Shown: positions 10,301-18,905, counted from the first letter of the stretch. The stretch: 45,724 nucleotides of DNA from Myxococcales bacterium (GCA_025351875.1 JANXVA010000788.1:1-45724); one strand, 5' to 3'. Program-made: numbers and translations. The notes: generated by a model not told the origin, from the letters alone.

Positions 10301-12409
10301 AACCCAGATTTCGCGAATCGTCGACAGCTCGGCCGAACGCACCCACGCGATAGGGACGTCGCCCCGCGGTGCGCGCGGCGCGAACAGGATACCGAGCCAC
10401 ACCGCGCCGCTCGCGAGCATCAGAGAGGCGTCGTCGAGGGGGCGTCGGTCGTCGTCCTTCGGTGCGATCGCCTCGTAGCCGAGCGCGAGCACGCCATAGG
10501 CTGCGGCGAGGCCCGCGCAGCCGAACATGAACGTGTGCGCCCACGAGGCATCGGTCAGCAGCGGGGGCGCGAGCGGGAGAAACCACGCGAGCATCGCCAC
10601 GAACGCGAAGCCGGCACCGGCGAGGTGGAGCGAAGGTCGCGACGTGCGCGCGCCCACATGCGCGGAGAGCGCGAGCGCGAGCGCGGTGTATGCGGTGACC
10701 TTCCACGAGCGGCCGTCGTCGGCCGACGTCCGTGTCGCGGCCTCGACGCCGAGCGTCGTGAGCAGCGTCCCGATCGCGGCGACGATCCCCCACGTGGCCA
10801 GGATCACGCGCCGACGGCGATCGCTCACGAACGCACCGAGGAGAAGGAAGCCCGCTGGAACTGCGGCGCAGGTCGAGGGCCAGAGCTCGGCGCGCTCGGG
10901 GAAGAGCGTCTTGCCGACGAGGAGCGTCATGCCGAGCGAGACGAGCACCGCGACGTGCAGCGCGCCCGGTCGCGCGCGCTGCTCGAGCACGAGCACGGCA
11001 GCGGTGAGGACCATCACGACGAGCGGAACGTGGATCGCGAGGCCGAGCCCGCCGACCGCGTCGAGCGCGCGCGAAGCCCCGTCCTGGCTCAGGCCGACCA
11101 CGAGCGCCGCAGCCGACGTGCTGACGAGCACCGCCAGCGCGAGGACGTGTGGCACCGCAGCGATGCGCGTGAGCCGCGTCGTGACGGCAGGCCCCGTCGA
11201 CGTCCACCACGCGATCGCAGCCCACGCCGCGATCCACAGGATGAGCGCGCGCTGTCCGATGCCGCCGCTGTCGAAGGAGAGCGATGGGTCCCCGGGGCCG
11301 CCGTAGAGGCCGAGGATCCCGACGGCGACCGCCCCGTATGCGGCGGCGCCGAGCGCAACGACCGAGCTCGCCGTCACAGCGAGGCGAGCGCGCGTTGCGG
11401 CGACCACGAGCGGCAGGAGCGCGACGAGCACGACGAGAGCGCGACGCGAGGGCGCGGCACCGCCGGAGCCGATCGCGAGCTCGAGCAGCAGAGAAGGCAG
11501 GAGCCCGGCAGCGAGCGCCACCCCCGTCGCCGCGCGGTCTGCGATGCGTCCGACGAGCATCAGGGTGAAGCCCGAGGCCGCGAGCAAGAGGAATGCGAAC
11601 GGCACGCCGACGGCCGATTGCTGCCCAATCGAGACCGCGGCGGCAACGAACACGACGGGCAGAAGCCCCGCCGAGATCCCTGAGAGCACGCGCCCGGTGA
11701 CGAACGAGCGGCGAACGAGGAGCCGCGCGAGCCCGACGAAGAGCACGTGATACCCGAAGAAGGCGCCGGCGATCACGACCGGCCGCCACACCCCCTCGAG
11801 CGTGCGCCACGCCTCGCGCACGCCCATGACGGAGCCGGCGAGGACGAAGAGCGTACCGATGAACCAGAAGACCTGCAGCGCGCCGACGGGCTCGTTCTCT
11901 TCGTGTAGCCCCTCTGCGGGGTCGTCCTCGTCGAGTCCAGCGAGCGCCTCGACGCCAGCGCCCACGACGGCGCCGCCGCCGTCGCGCGCGAAGATTGCGC
12001 GCCCGGCCTCGAGCGTGCGGTCGTCGTGCTGGAGGCTCTGCCCCTCCTCATGCTTCGGCGTGTCCTCGTCGATCGCCTTGGCGAGTCGCTTCCACCGCCC
12101 CGCCATCTCCGCGTACAGCTCGCCCGCTCCGCTCGCCACGACGTCCGCACCGCGCTCGACGGTGGTCTCGCGGGACGTCACGGGTTCGTCGGCCTTCACC
12201 GCGTCGCGCTCGAGGCGAGCGCGCAGTCGCTCGGCGGTGAGGTGGTCGATCACCTCGTCGTCGAGCCACTCCTTGATCCGAGCGTGCTGCCGGGCGTGCT
12301 CCCAGGCGATGACGTCGCTACGCGACTGCGAGAGCTTGGCGCCGCATCGCGGACAGAGCCGCGCGCCTTCGAACAGCTCCACGCACCCGATGCAGACCCC
12401 CACCACCAT
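7343..12409 (-). CDS. Giant polytopic membrane protein with N-terminal zinc ribbon
   Basis: The frame is intact for 1688 residues. The N-terminus has a zinc-ribbon pattern, C6-x2-C9-x9-C19-x2-C22. A charged, predicted cytoplasmic region follows to about residue 175, rich in Glu/Arg helices and including KEWLDDEVIDHLTAERL. The remaining 1500 residues are an almost unbroken series of hydrophobic helices (dozens, starting VFWFIGTLFVLAGSVMGV) joined by short Arg-rich loops. I see no transporter, glycosyltransferase or protease motif and no repeat unit clear enough to name. Some bacterial multi-spanning proteins of unknown function (DUF2339 and DUF2157 types) have a similar composition, but I cannot assign one. 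An ATG and two GTG codons stand together at the start, so the exact first residue is uncertain. Confidence 0.85.
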   Translation of the reverse strand: MVVGVCIGCVELFEGARLCPRCGAKLSQSRSDVIAWEHARQHARIKEWLDDEVIDHLTAERLRARLERDAVKADEPVTSRETTVERGADVVASGAGELYAEMAGRWKRLAKAIDEDTPKHEEGQSLQHDDRTLEAGRAIFARDGGGAVVGAGVEALAGLDEDDPAEGLHEENEPVGALQVFWFIGTLFVLAGSVMGVREAWRTLEGVWRPVVIAGAFFGYHVLFVGLARLLVRRSFVTGRVLSGISAGLLPVVFVAAAVSIGQQSAVGVPFAFLLLAASGFTLMLVGRIADRAATGVALAAGLLPSLLLELAIGSGGAAPSRRALVVLVALLPLVVAATRARLAVTASSVVALGAAAYGAVAVGILGLYGGPGDPSLSFDSGGIGQRALILWIAAWAAIAWWTSTGPAVTTRLTRIAAVPHVLALAVLVSTSAAALVVGLSQDGASRALDAVGGLGLAIHVPLVVMVLTAAVLVLEQRARPGALHVAVLVSLGMTLLVGKTLFPERAELWPSTCAAVPAGFLLLGAFVSDRRRRVILATWGIVAAIGTLLTTLGVEAATRTSADDGRSWKVTAYTALALALSAHVGARTSRPSLHLAGAGFAFVAMLAWFLPLAPPLLTDASWAHTFMFGCAGLAAAYGVLALGYEAIAPKDDDRRPLDDASLMLASGAVWLGILFAPRAPRGDVPIAWVRSAELSTIREIWVPATPGIPVSRAWFAAPVAALAIVLFVRALRDRSALVVAQAAIAVALAVWVFVGASDAVDTAWLAGLLAGAFAVLASFRAPRAESAPKFGRAIYGIVPLPLSGSPRTLLDGFALVALPLVVISLLAGGSSLSGIDEGARIVVLAGLGGILCAALAAFTTRSFERFHARGNVVTLWLAAPVIGLTAVAYRIGRPLAPDVVGFRLSIVIALVWLLARGIVKVGPRLGAALGRPQDGPRYHHVAHFGVVALALLLFVDAVLVGGPTPTRSIAVVPPLLLAGSALGFLLLYRSYGREALLHFGLILASFASLLGFAQRSLTGPALVPLDLPGGRWVPLPTAESARLDWLDPARFLLPGDTELAIWNRGWLGLAIAATALAAMLALVSRSPAFATTLRSTLLARREDEAPAIERGIFVPLAISSALLALGLAFQPSLPAAVAFALAGVLAATALSPRHRAVPLVLGAPMLVHAFAQSGALVPAWAGPAIALLALVAVALGRRVSEARVRDPKVLAETQLVALAYAPLAIAYALAAGGATSATNAAPSVVELAARALDGVWVVSYAPALTFALLAAASTVAGLAWRGGLAKLLLVAPPLLLAVAAACFAAAFTRTTGASGLVMLVSRNGPLLGASLAVAATISHVTAFSSARARRDDAALGLSYGRDAVLVASSLVMCLFVATRETGGFMEGPCGIAALGLSVAVALHAVAWQGTARHVALVEALLVAFYAFATRSFGLRPEVDAMNGLLYGFSLIGVAVVARRRKVPAVADATRRFAGALPILLVVLTTSGASNGAAGLALGASLLYGTMAWVERSRVFGSLAALAANLALIVFAVAQGLDGAEVFIGPLGIFVTALAQIFAPKMTPSSRTALRIIGGALLYLPAGLKLTFRLGAAEEGSYSVVFGVVCIVGVLAGLVLQVRAYLALGTLFLTLDILANLVHAGLRDHRVGFVLLSVSGLGILGIMIGITLRRDWAWGIGRRIRARLGAWD

Positions 12410-12427
12410 TCGCGCAGATCGTAGCCT

Positions 12428-12712
12428 TCATTGGTCGCCAGGCGGCATCTCAGGCCTCAGATCCCCGGACACGAGAGCCGCTGGCCTTGAGCTCGAGCTC
12501 CGCGGTGTGCGCCGGGAGGTGGTGCCGGCCGCCGTCGTGGTGTCGGTGATGTCGACCTTCTTCACGCCCATGTCGAGGGTTCCGTCGATCTTCGGATACG
12601 TGGCGTCGGGGTTGGCCCCCGGGCGGGTGACGGCGCCGTCGCTGGTGACCGTGACGAAAGTGGCGCAGAGAACGCACGAAGCGCCGAGGGCAAACGCCGC
12701 GCGGGCACGCAA
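12428..12712 (-). CDS. Small exported protein, probably frameshifted near its end
   Basis: As read, the protein has 94 residues with a convincing signal-type N-terminus (AAFALGASCVLCATFVTV). A short domain follows, TYPKIDGTLDMGVKKVDITD. After TTTAAGTTS the frame turns into Arg/Ser-rich sequence that looks out of frame. One base earlier or later, the same DNA reads AHTAELELKASG and ends at base 12450. A one-base loss in the G/C run near 12505-12512 would explain this. It lies back to back with the epimerase gene, 49 bases apart, so the two may share a promoter region. No function can be given. Confidence 0.5.
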   Translation of the reverse strand: MRARAAFALGASCVLCATFVTVTSDGAVTRPGANPDATYPKIDGTLDMGVKKVDITDTTTAAGTTSRRTPRSSSSRPAALVSGDLRPEMPPGDQ

Positions 12713-12761
12713 CCGCGCCCCGCGGATGGCGCGACGCTCCCGCTACCCCTAGGATCGGCCC

Positions 12762-13700
12762 ATGAAATTCGTGATTGCGGGGGGCTCGGGGCAGGTCGGA
12801 TCCCTGTTCCGGCGCCGCGCGCTTGCGCGGGGCGATGCGGTCACGGTGCTGACCCGCAGCCCGCGCGAGGACGGTGATCTCGTCTGGAATGGGCGCACGC
12901 TGGGGGCCTGGCAGAGCGCCATCGACGGAGCCGACGTCGTCATCAACCTCGCCGGTCGCACCGTCAACTGTCGCTACACGAAGAAGAACCTCGCGGAGAT
13001 GATGGACTCGCGCGTCGACTCCACGCGCGTGATCGGCGAAGCGATCAGCCTTGCGAAGCAGCCGCCAAGCGTGTGGCTCCAAATGAGCACCGCCACCATC
13101 TACGCGCATCGGCTCGACGCGCCGAACGACGAGGCCACCGGCATCCTCGGTGGTAGCGAGCCGAACGTGCCGAGCTACTGGGCGTTCAGCACGGAGATCG
13201 CGAAGAACTGGGAGCGCACGCAGCGCGAGGCGGTCACGCCGGGCACGCGGCAGGTGCAGCTCCGCGCAGCGATGATCATGAGCCCCGACCGCGACGGCAT
13301 CTTCGACACCATGGCACGCATCGCGCGCTGGGGCCTCGGCGGGTCGGTGGGCGGCGGCGCGCAGTATGTCTCGTGGATCCACGAGGACGACTTCTGCAGC
13401 GCCCTGGATTTTTTGATCGAGCGGAAGGAGCTCGACGGTGCGGTGAACCTCGCTTCGCCGAATCCCCTGCCCTACGGCGTGTTCATCAAGGACCTGCGCG
13501 AGGCGGTGGGCAGGACGATCGGGCTGCCGGCGATGCGCTGGATGGCGGAGATCGGCGCGTTCGCACTTCGCACGGACACCGAGCTGATCCTCAAGAGCCG
13601 TCGCGTGATCCCCGGGCGCCTGCGCGACGCCGGCTTCGCGTTCGCGTACCCCGAGTGGCGCGCCGCGAGCCGCGAGCTGGCCTCGCGCTGGCGCACGTGA
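12762..13700 (+). CDS. TIGR01777-type NAD(P)-dependent epimerase/dehydratase-like protein
   Basis: The protein has 312 residues, the family's usual size. The N-terminal Rossmann fold has the dinucleotide motif GGSGQVGS (8-15) where the family has GGTGxIG. DVVINLAG (about 59-66) and STATIYAH (about 110-117) are family landmarks. The C-terminal part, with RLRDAGFAFAYPEWR, matches the small DUF1731 domain ending these proteins. They belong to the extended short-chain dehydrogenase group (E. coli YfcH type) and their substrate is generally unknown. The Tyr-x3-Lys pair of classical members is not obvious. AGGA sits eight bases before the ATG. The stop overlaps the next gene's start as GTGA, so the two are made together. 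Confidence 0.9.
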   Translation: MKFVIAGGSGQVGSLFRRRALARGDAVTVLTRSPREDGDLVWNGRTLGAWQSAIDGADVVINLAGRTVNCRYTKKNLAEMMDSRVDSTRVIGEAISLAKQPPSVWLQMSTATIYAHRLDAPNDEATGILGGSEPNVPSYWAFSTEIAKNWERTQREAVTPGTRQVQLRAAMIMSPDRDGIFDTMARIARWGLGGSVGGGAQYVSWIHEDDFCSALDFLIERKELDGAVNLASPNPLPYGVFIKDLREAVGRTIGLPAMRWMAEIGAFALRTDTELILKSRRVIPGRLRDAGFAFAYPEWRAASRELASRWRT

Positions 13701-14155
13701 CGAAGCCCGCGCGCTTCGGCCCGCGTGGAATTGCCGCGGCGGGCGCTTTCCTGCTCGCGCTGGTCGTGATCGCGAAGACGCTCGCCGCGTTCGCGGCCCT
13801 CATCCAGGCGTACCTCGCGGTGCACTACGACTACCGCCTCGAGATCGGCATGGTCACGGGGCAGGTCCTCTTCCAGTGGGCGTTCCTCTGGCGCTGGCCA
13901 CGTGAAGACAAGTACTCCTATGCGTGGATCCTGATCGCCGTGTCGGCGCTCGGCGCGACGCTCCTCTGGCCGCTGCTCCTCCTTGCGCCTGGCGCGACGC
14001 CGCTCGTCGCGATCGCCTACTTCTTCGGCGTGGTGGGCGTCATGTTCGTCGTGCACTGGCGGCTCGTGAGCCGCTACGCGCTCCCGAAGTGGCTGTGCGC
14101 AACATGGGTACTCTACCGCCTCTTGCTCCTCGCGATCCTGGTGCGCTGGCGCTGA
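13697..14155 (+). CDS. Four-helix membrane protein coupled to the epimerase
   Basis: The start is GTG at 13697, overlapping the epimerase stop by four bases (GTGA), and gives 152 residues. Four hydrophobic helices are visible at about residues 12-38, 48-62, 72-95 and 100-118, with a further one near the C-terminus (CATWVLYRLLLLAILV). Charged and aromatic loops include PREDKYSYAW. I do not recognise the family. Stop/start overlap with the epimerase is the best clue to a joint role, perhaps on a membrane-borne substrate, but that is inference. Confidence 0.72.
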   Translation: MTKPARFGPRGIAAAGAFLLALVVIAKTLAAFAALIQAYLAVHYDYRLEIGMVTGQVLFQWAFLWRWPREDKYSYAWILIAVSALGATLLWPLLLLAPGATPLVAIAYFFGVVGVMFVVHWRLVSRYALPKWLCATWVLYRLLLLAILVRWR

Positions 14156-14244
14156 GCGTGCCGGCGCGCGTCCAAGCGACGACGTGCTCTTCGCCGAAGT
14201 CAGCGACGGAAAGCCGATCGGCGCCTGGTGTATCTTCATCGACC

Positions 14245-14541
14245 GTGTTCCGTTCTCGTCCTCGACTCATCGTCCTGTCGTCGCTCCTCGCGCTGAGCTC
14301 GTGTGGTGGTCCAACCGTCGGCGGCGCCCTGCGGCCGGATGCGGCGAAGGGCACGGAGGCAGTCGATGGTCCGCAGGGTCCGTGCCGAGAGGTCGGTGAG
14401 ACCGGCCAGCCGCTCGTCGTCGACTGGCCGGCACACGAGCGCACGAACGTCGAGGAAGCGATGATGAGCGGCGTCGCCGTCGTCGCCTACGACTGCAAGA
14501 CACTCCGGCTCCTCAAGGATTGCTCGCTCGAAGGAAGCTAA
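14245..14541 (+). CDS. Short lipoprotein, probably the front part of a broken gene
   Basis: From GTG at 14245 the frame encodes 98 residues, with a lipoprotein signal (RPRLIVLSSLLALSSCGG, lipobox LSSC). A domain with GPCREVGETGQPLVVDWPA and VAVVAYDCKTLRLLKDCS follows. The frame stops at TAA at 14539-14541, immediately after DCSLEGS. Sel1-like sequence begins in another frame within a few bases, so this is probably the N-terminal piece of a longer lipoprotein rather than a complete protein. The paired cysteines of YDC and KDC suggest a disulfide in the envelope. Confidence 0.6.
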   Translation: MFRSRPRLIVLSSLLALSSCGGPTVGGALRPDAAKGTEAVDGPQGPCREVGETGQPLVVDWPAHERTNVEEAMMSGVAVVAYDCKTLRLLKDCSLEGS

Positions 14542-14542
14542 A

Positions 14543-14846
14543 AACGTCGGGTTCGTGCTCGATGTCGGTCGCGGTGTGAAGCGCGACTCGGCGAAGGCGG
14601 CTGCGCTATTTCAGTCCGCGTGCAACGCAGCGCATGTTCGAGCGCGCGCGCCAAGGGGGCGTGGTCGAAGACTTCCGCATGGGCTGCGAGTACGGCGACG
14701 CGTACAGCTGCTTCGGCCTCGGCTACTTGCACGACCGCGGGCTCTATCTCCCGAAGGATCCCGCGAAGGCGCGAACCTACTACGAGAAGTCGTGCCCCGG
14801 CGTCGAGTGGGGATGCGAAGCGCTGGGCCGCCCCGCCAACCCCTGA
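14543..14846 (+). pseudogene. Sel1-repeat remnant in two further frames
   Basis: Bases 14543-14630 read NVGFVLDVGRGVKRD then AKAAALFQSAC, a Sel1 repeat unit. After a shift of one base, 14634-14846 read ARQGGVVEDF, then CEYGDAYSCFGLGYLHDRGL and KDPAKARTYYEKSCPGVEWG, a second Cys-containing Sel1 unit ending in a stop. Neither segment has its own plausible start. With the lipoprotein piece just upstream, the original product was probably a lipoprotein with Sel1 repeats (helical hairpins for protein-protein contact). At least two indels now separate the parts. Sequencing or assembly error is an equally good explanation until reads are checked. Confidence 0.65.
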
Positions 14847-14898
14847 GCCATCTTTCGGGAGTTGGCCAGCACGCGGGCCGTGGTAGCTCTCTCGGGCC

Positions 14899-15837
<939 letters not shown>

Positions 15838-15841
15838 GCGC

Positions 15842-16316
15842 TCACTTCGCGCACGTCGAGTGGTACTGGATCTCCGGCGTATAGCCGCGCCCGCCGTCCT
15901 TCGCGCACACGTGCGTGTGGTAGCGATTCGTGAAGTGCACGACACCGTCCGTGTCTGCGAGATCGTGCACGCGGCCGCCTTGCGCGTCGAGTCCCGCCGT
16001 CGGGCGCGCCGTGCCGTCGAGCTCCGTGCAGCCGAGCACCACGGTGCCGTCACACATGATCCCGTAGACCTCGAGCTCCGCCCTTCCGACCTTCGGCGTC
16101 GTGATGATCCCGTTCGCGACGAGCACCTCGAGCGGCCCGGGTGTTGCCGCGTGATAGTGATACGCGCCGCCCGGCGCCGGATGCGCCTCGTACGAGCCCG
16201 CCGTCGCCGGTCACGGTCGCGCCGGCGTCCGAGCTCCCACCGCAGTGGAGCCCAGCTCCCGCGCCCGTCAGCACGCCCACAGCCGCCACGCACGCCAATC
16301 GCTTGCCCATCTTCAC
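15842..16316 (-). pseudogene. YHYH-motif lipoprotein, broken by one frameshift
   Basis: Two frames together make one protein. The first, from GTG 16316 or ATG 16310, encodes a lipoprotein-like signal (CVAAVGVLTGAGAGLHCGG) and an acidic spacer to GATVTGDGG. The second encodes SYEAHPAPGGAYHYHA, then PLEVLVANGIITTPK and GIMCDGTVVLGCTELDG, ending with NRYHTHVCAKDGG and YHSTCAK. The second frame has a stop at 16211-16213, so the slip lies between about 16165 and 16210; deleting one G in the GGCGGG run restores a continuous frame. The YHYH motif and His/Cys-rich tail fit the YHYH domain family, whose function is unknown but may involve metal. Joined length would be about 155 residues. Confidence 0.65.
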
Positions 16317-16555
16317 CTCAGGGCACCATCGCTGAAGGTCATCGAGATCTTGGTCTTCGGCCCCGGGCGGTCGAGCGATGCCGCGAAGAGCGTGTCGCCC
16401 GCCGAGATCGCGCGCGCACCTGGCTCACCTCCGAGCGCTTTGCACTGTGGGTTGCGGTACGGGACGCGCAGCGGCACCGCCATCGCGCTCGCGGACGTGC
16501 CGGCAAGGAGCCGGATGCTCTGGGCCGAGGGACCGCCGTGCACGACGCCCTTCAT
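16313..16555 (-). CDS. Small protein of unknown function
   Basis: From ATG 16555 the frame gives 80 residues (GTG 16570 would give 85). The composition is protein-like: VPLRVPYRNPQCKALGGEPG and GPKTKISMTFSDGALR. Its TGA overlaps or abuts the start of the YHYH gene (AGGTGAAGATG), which suggests a two-gene unit. The frame stays open upstream for another 300 bases but that part is low-complexity and runs under a divergent lipoprotein gene, so I do not include it. No signal peptide or known motif is visible. Confidence 0.4.
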   Translation of the reverse strand: MKGVVHGGPSAQSIRLLAGTSASAMAVPLRVPYRNPQCKALGGEPGARAISAGDTLFAASLDRPGPKTKISMTFSDGALR

Positions 16556-16655
16556 GCCGATCGACCTCACCGCCTGTGGCTGAGGGCTCTTCTGGCTGAG
16601 GGGTTGCCTGGGCCTGGGCGTTCCGTCCACCGGTGAAACCGGGTAGACCTTATGC

Positions 16656-17009
16656 GTGCGCACCGCTCTCGCTTGCCTCGCTCGCCTTTCCGCCCTCGGG
16701 CCCTCCCTCGCGGTGCTGCTGCTCGCAGGCTGCCCTTCGCCCGAGAAGGACGCTCGCTTCCCCGCACGCGCCGAGGGTTGCGCGGTCAGCGTGTTCCCGG
16801 AGGCACCGTCGATGCCGACGGACAACATCGGGCCCGTGATGGCCACCTGCGGTTCCGACATCAGCAACGACGACTGCCTGCGCACGCTGAAGGATCAGAC
16901 CTGCAAGCTCGGGGGTGACGTGGTGTGGGGCGTCGCCGACGTTCCCTCGCAGTCGCAGGGAAAGAAGAAACTCGCCGGCCGTGCGGCGCACACGAAGACG
17001 GGCAAGTGA
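16656..17009 (+). CDS. Small lipoprotein coupled to the FHA sigma-54 activator
   Basis: The protein has 117 residues from GTG 16656. The signal LGPSLAVLLLAGC ends in a lipobox, so the mature protein starts at Cys26. Four more cysteines lie in GCAVSVFPEAP, ATCGSDISNDDCLRTLKD and QTCKLGGDVVWGV, a pattern reminiscent of small RcsF/DUF4156-like envelope lipoproteins in which disulfides hold a compact fold. This resemblance is by eye only. The stop overlaps the start of the regulator as GTGA. An envelope lipoprotein made with a cytoplasmic regulator hints at envelope sensing, but nothing visible connects them physically. Confidence 0.75.
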   Translation: MRTALACLARLSALGPSLAVLLLAGCPSPEKDARFPARAEGCAVSVFPEAPSMPTDNIGPVMATCGSDISNDDCLRTLKDQTCKLGGDVVWGVADVPSQSQGKKKLAGRAAHTKTGK

Positions 17010-18508
17010 GCGGACCGAAGTTCGACGAGACCGCCGACATCCTGTCGGTCCGCGACAACGCACAGCCGTGGCTCGTCATCAGCTCGGCCGCGGGGGTGCG
17101 CTCGATCCCGCTGCCGCGCCAGCCACGCGTCGTGGTCGGTCGGCTGCACACGTGTGACATCGTGATCGAGGACGAGTCCGTCTCACGCCAGCACGCCGCG
17201 CTGCTCAGCACGGCAAGCGGCCTCTCCATCGAGGACCTCGGCAGCCGTAACAAGACGAAGGTGATGGGACGCACGCTCACGCGCGGCGAGAGCGCGCCGA
17301 TCGCCCCCGGCACCGTCGTCGAGATCGGGTACGCGACGATGTTCGTGCAGGTCGGACGGCCGGCCGGCGCGCGCTCGAGCGCGCCCGGGGCCTCGCCGCC
17401 GCACGTGAGCGCGGCTTCGGCGATCATCCTCGATCCGACGATGCAACGCCTCTACGCGCTGCTCGACGTCATCGCGCCGAGCCCGCTCAATGTCCTGGTC
17501 CTCGGCGAGACGGGCACCGGCAAGGAGGTCTTCGCCGAGGCCATCCACAACGGGTCGAACCGCGTGCAGGCGCCGCTCCTCCGCATCAACTGCGCGGCGC
17601 TCTCCGGCTCGCTCCTCGAGAGCGAGCTCTTTGGTCATGAAAAGGGCGCATTCACCGGTGCGGCCGGCGCAAAGGCGGGCCTCTTCGAGTCGGCGCACGG
17701 CGGCACCGTCTTCCTCGACGAGGTCGGTGAGCTGCCGCTCGACACACAGGCGAAGCTGCTCCGCGTCATCGAGCGCGGCGAGGTCATGCGACTCGGCAGC
17801 GTGCAGCCGCGCCGCGTGGACGTACGGTACGTGGCGGCCACGAACCGCGATCTGCAGCAGCTCATCGGGGAGAACCGCTTCCGCTCGGATCTCTTCTTTC
17901 GCCTGAACGGCTTCTCGGTGACCTTGCCGCCGCTCCGCAAGCGCCGGAAGGAGATCGTCCCGCTCGCGCGCTTCTTCCTCGATCGTGCGGCGCAGGGCAG
18001 GCCGTACACGCTGGGTCCGAACGCGGAGGCATCGCTCGAGGCGTTCCCGTGGCCCGGAAACGTCCGTGAGCTGAAGAACGTCGTCGAGCGCGCGATCGTT
18101 CTCTCGGGAGTGGGCGGGCGGATCGAGCCCATGCACCTCCAGCTCCCCGATGCGCTGACCGGTCAGGACTCGTCGCAGCAGATGCACGAGGTCCTCGGAC
18201 CGAACGACACGATCCCTCCGACGCCCTACGGGGGCGTTCCGCAGGTCGGCTGGCAGCAGCCCATGCAGCCCATGCCCCAGATGCAGCCGATGATTCCGAT
18301 GGGCGCGACTCCCGGCTCGGGCATACCGTTCGTGAACCCGAACGATCTGAAGGCGCAACGCGAGTCGTGGGAGCGCCAGCAGATCGTGAGCGCGCTCGAG
18401 CGTACGAGCGGCAACCAGAAGGAGGCTGCGGTCCTCCTCGGCATCTCGCGCCGCACCTTGATCAACAAGATCGAGGCCTACGGCATCGCGCGACCGCGCA
18501 AGCGCTGA
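17006..18508 (+). CDS. Sigma-54-dependent transcriptional activator with N-terminal FHA domain
   Basis: The start is GTG 17006, overlapping the lipoprotein stop (GTGA), and gives 500 residues. An FHA domain (about 23-115) has VVVGRLHTCD, the phosphothreonine-binding SRQH (60-63) and Asn82. The AAA+ domain (about 138-370) has Walker A GETGTGKE (167-174), the sigma-54 contact loop GAFTGA (214-219), Walker B VFLDE, and arginines in RFRSDLFFRL. A Met/Pro/Gln-rich linker (about 400-445) precedes a Fis-type helix-turn-helix (NQKEAAVLLGISRRTLINKI). It should drive open-complex formation by RNA polymerase-sigma-54. The FHA domain replaces the usual receiver or GAF sensor, so a Ser/Thr kinase probably supplies the signal, as in Myxococcus FHA activators. 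Confidence 0.96.
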   Translation: MSGPKFDETADILSVRDNAQPWLVISSAAGVRSIPLPRQPRVVVGRLHTCDIVIEDESVSRQHAALLSTASGLSIEDLGSRNKTKVMGRTLTRGESAPIAPGTVVEIGYATMFVQVGRPAGARSSAPGASPPHVSAASAIILDPTMQRLYALLDVIAPSPLNVLVLGETGTGKEVFAEAIHNGSNRVQAPLLRINCAALSGSLLESELFGHEKGAFTGAAGAKAGLFESAHGGTVFLDEVGELPLDTQAKLLRVIERGEVMRLGSVQPRRVDVRYVAATNRDLQQLIGENRFRSDLFFRLNGFSVTLPPLRKRRKEIVPLARFFLDRAAQGRPYTLGPNAEASLEAFPWPGNVRELKNVVERAIVLSGVGGRIEPMHLQLPDALTGQDSSQQMHEVLGPNDTIPPTPYGGVPQVGWQQPMQPMPQMQPMIPMGATPGSGIPFVNPNDLKAQRESWERQQIVSALERTSGNQKEAAVLLGISRRTLINKIEAYGIARPRKR

Positions 18509-18510
18509 GC

Positions 18511-18546
18511 GACCTTCGGAAGCTCGTGTTGTGTGTCACACGACCT
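18511..18546. repeat. Terminator-like repeat, copy A
   Basis: A 36-base imperfect inverted repeat between convergent genes: GACCTTCGG, then TCGTGT pairing with ACACGA, ending CGACCT. A closely related element lies at 24114-24153. The position three bases after the activator stop and 15 bases from the opposing gene's stop suits a two-way transcription terminator, though no T-run is present. Confidence 0.55.
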
Positions 18547-18560
18547 GAGGCGTCAGCGAG

Positions 18561-18905
18561 CTACTCGAGACACTTGATCAGCGCCTCGGACGTCGCCGCC
18601 TTCATGGCGCACGCGTGCTCGTCGGCCTGGACCTCGGACGTACAGTTCTTGAAGGCGTCGTCGCTCTTCGCCTCGGCGCGCTCGCGCGTCTGCTCGGTGG
18701 CGAGCGCGTCGGCCCCCGCATCGGGGAAGCGCTCCTTCACCACGAGGGTCGAGAAGCGGTCGAGGAGCTCGTCGCACTGCTTCTGCGACACCTTCCGCTT
18801 GCACGACATCACGCTGCCGCCCATCGCGAGGCTCGCGACCAGCAGAAGACCGGTGACGCTGATGCGTCGTCCCTTGGCCCCCCACAGGCTGCGCGCTCGC
18901 TTCAT
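18561..18905 (-). CDS. Small Cys-patterned envelope protein, paralogue of its upstream neighbour
   Basis: The start is ATG 18905, overlapping the upstream gene's stop as ATGA, and gives 114 residues. A hydrophobic helix (VTGLLLVASLAMGGSVMSC) ends at Cys35, a possible but imperfect lipobox. The mature part is helical and charged, with Cys44, Cys88, Cys99 and Cys112, ending in LIKCLE. The cysteine positions match those of the upstream protein to within two residues, so the two are tandem duplicates. Four cysteines in a small exported domain suggest two disulfides. Function is unknown. Confidence 0.72.
   Translation of the reverse strand: MKRARSLWGAKGRRISVTGLLLVASLAMGGSVMSCKRKVSQKQCDELLDRFSTLVVKERFPDAGADALATEQTRERAEAKSDDAFKNCTSEVQADEHACAMKAATSEALIKCLE

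Noticed and set aside
12450-13382. 310-codon minus-strand frame opposite the epimerase
   Set aside because: Only its last 20 codons look like protein, and they are better explained as the frameshifted tail of the small exported protein.
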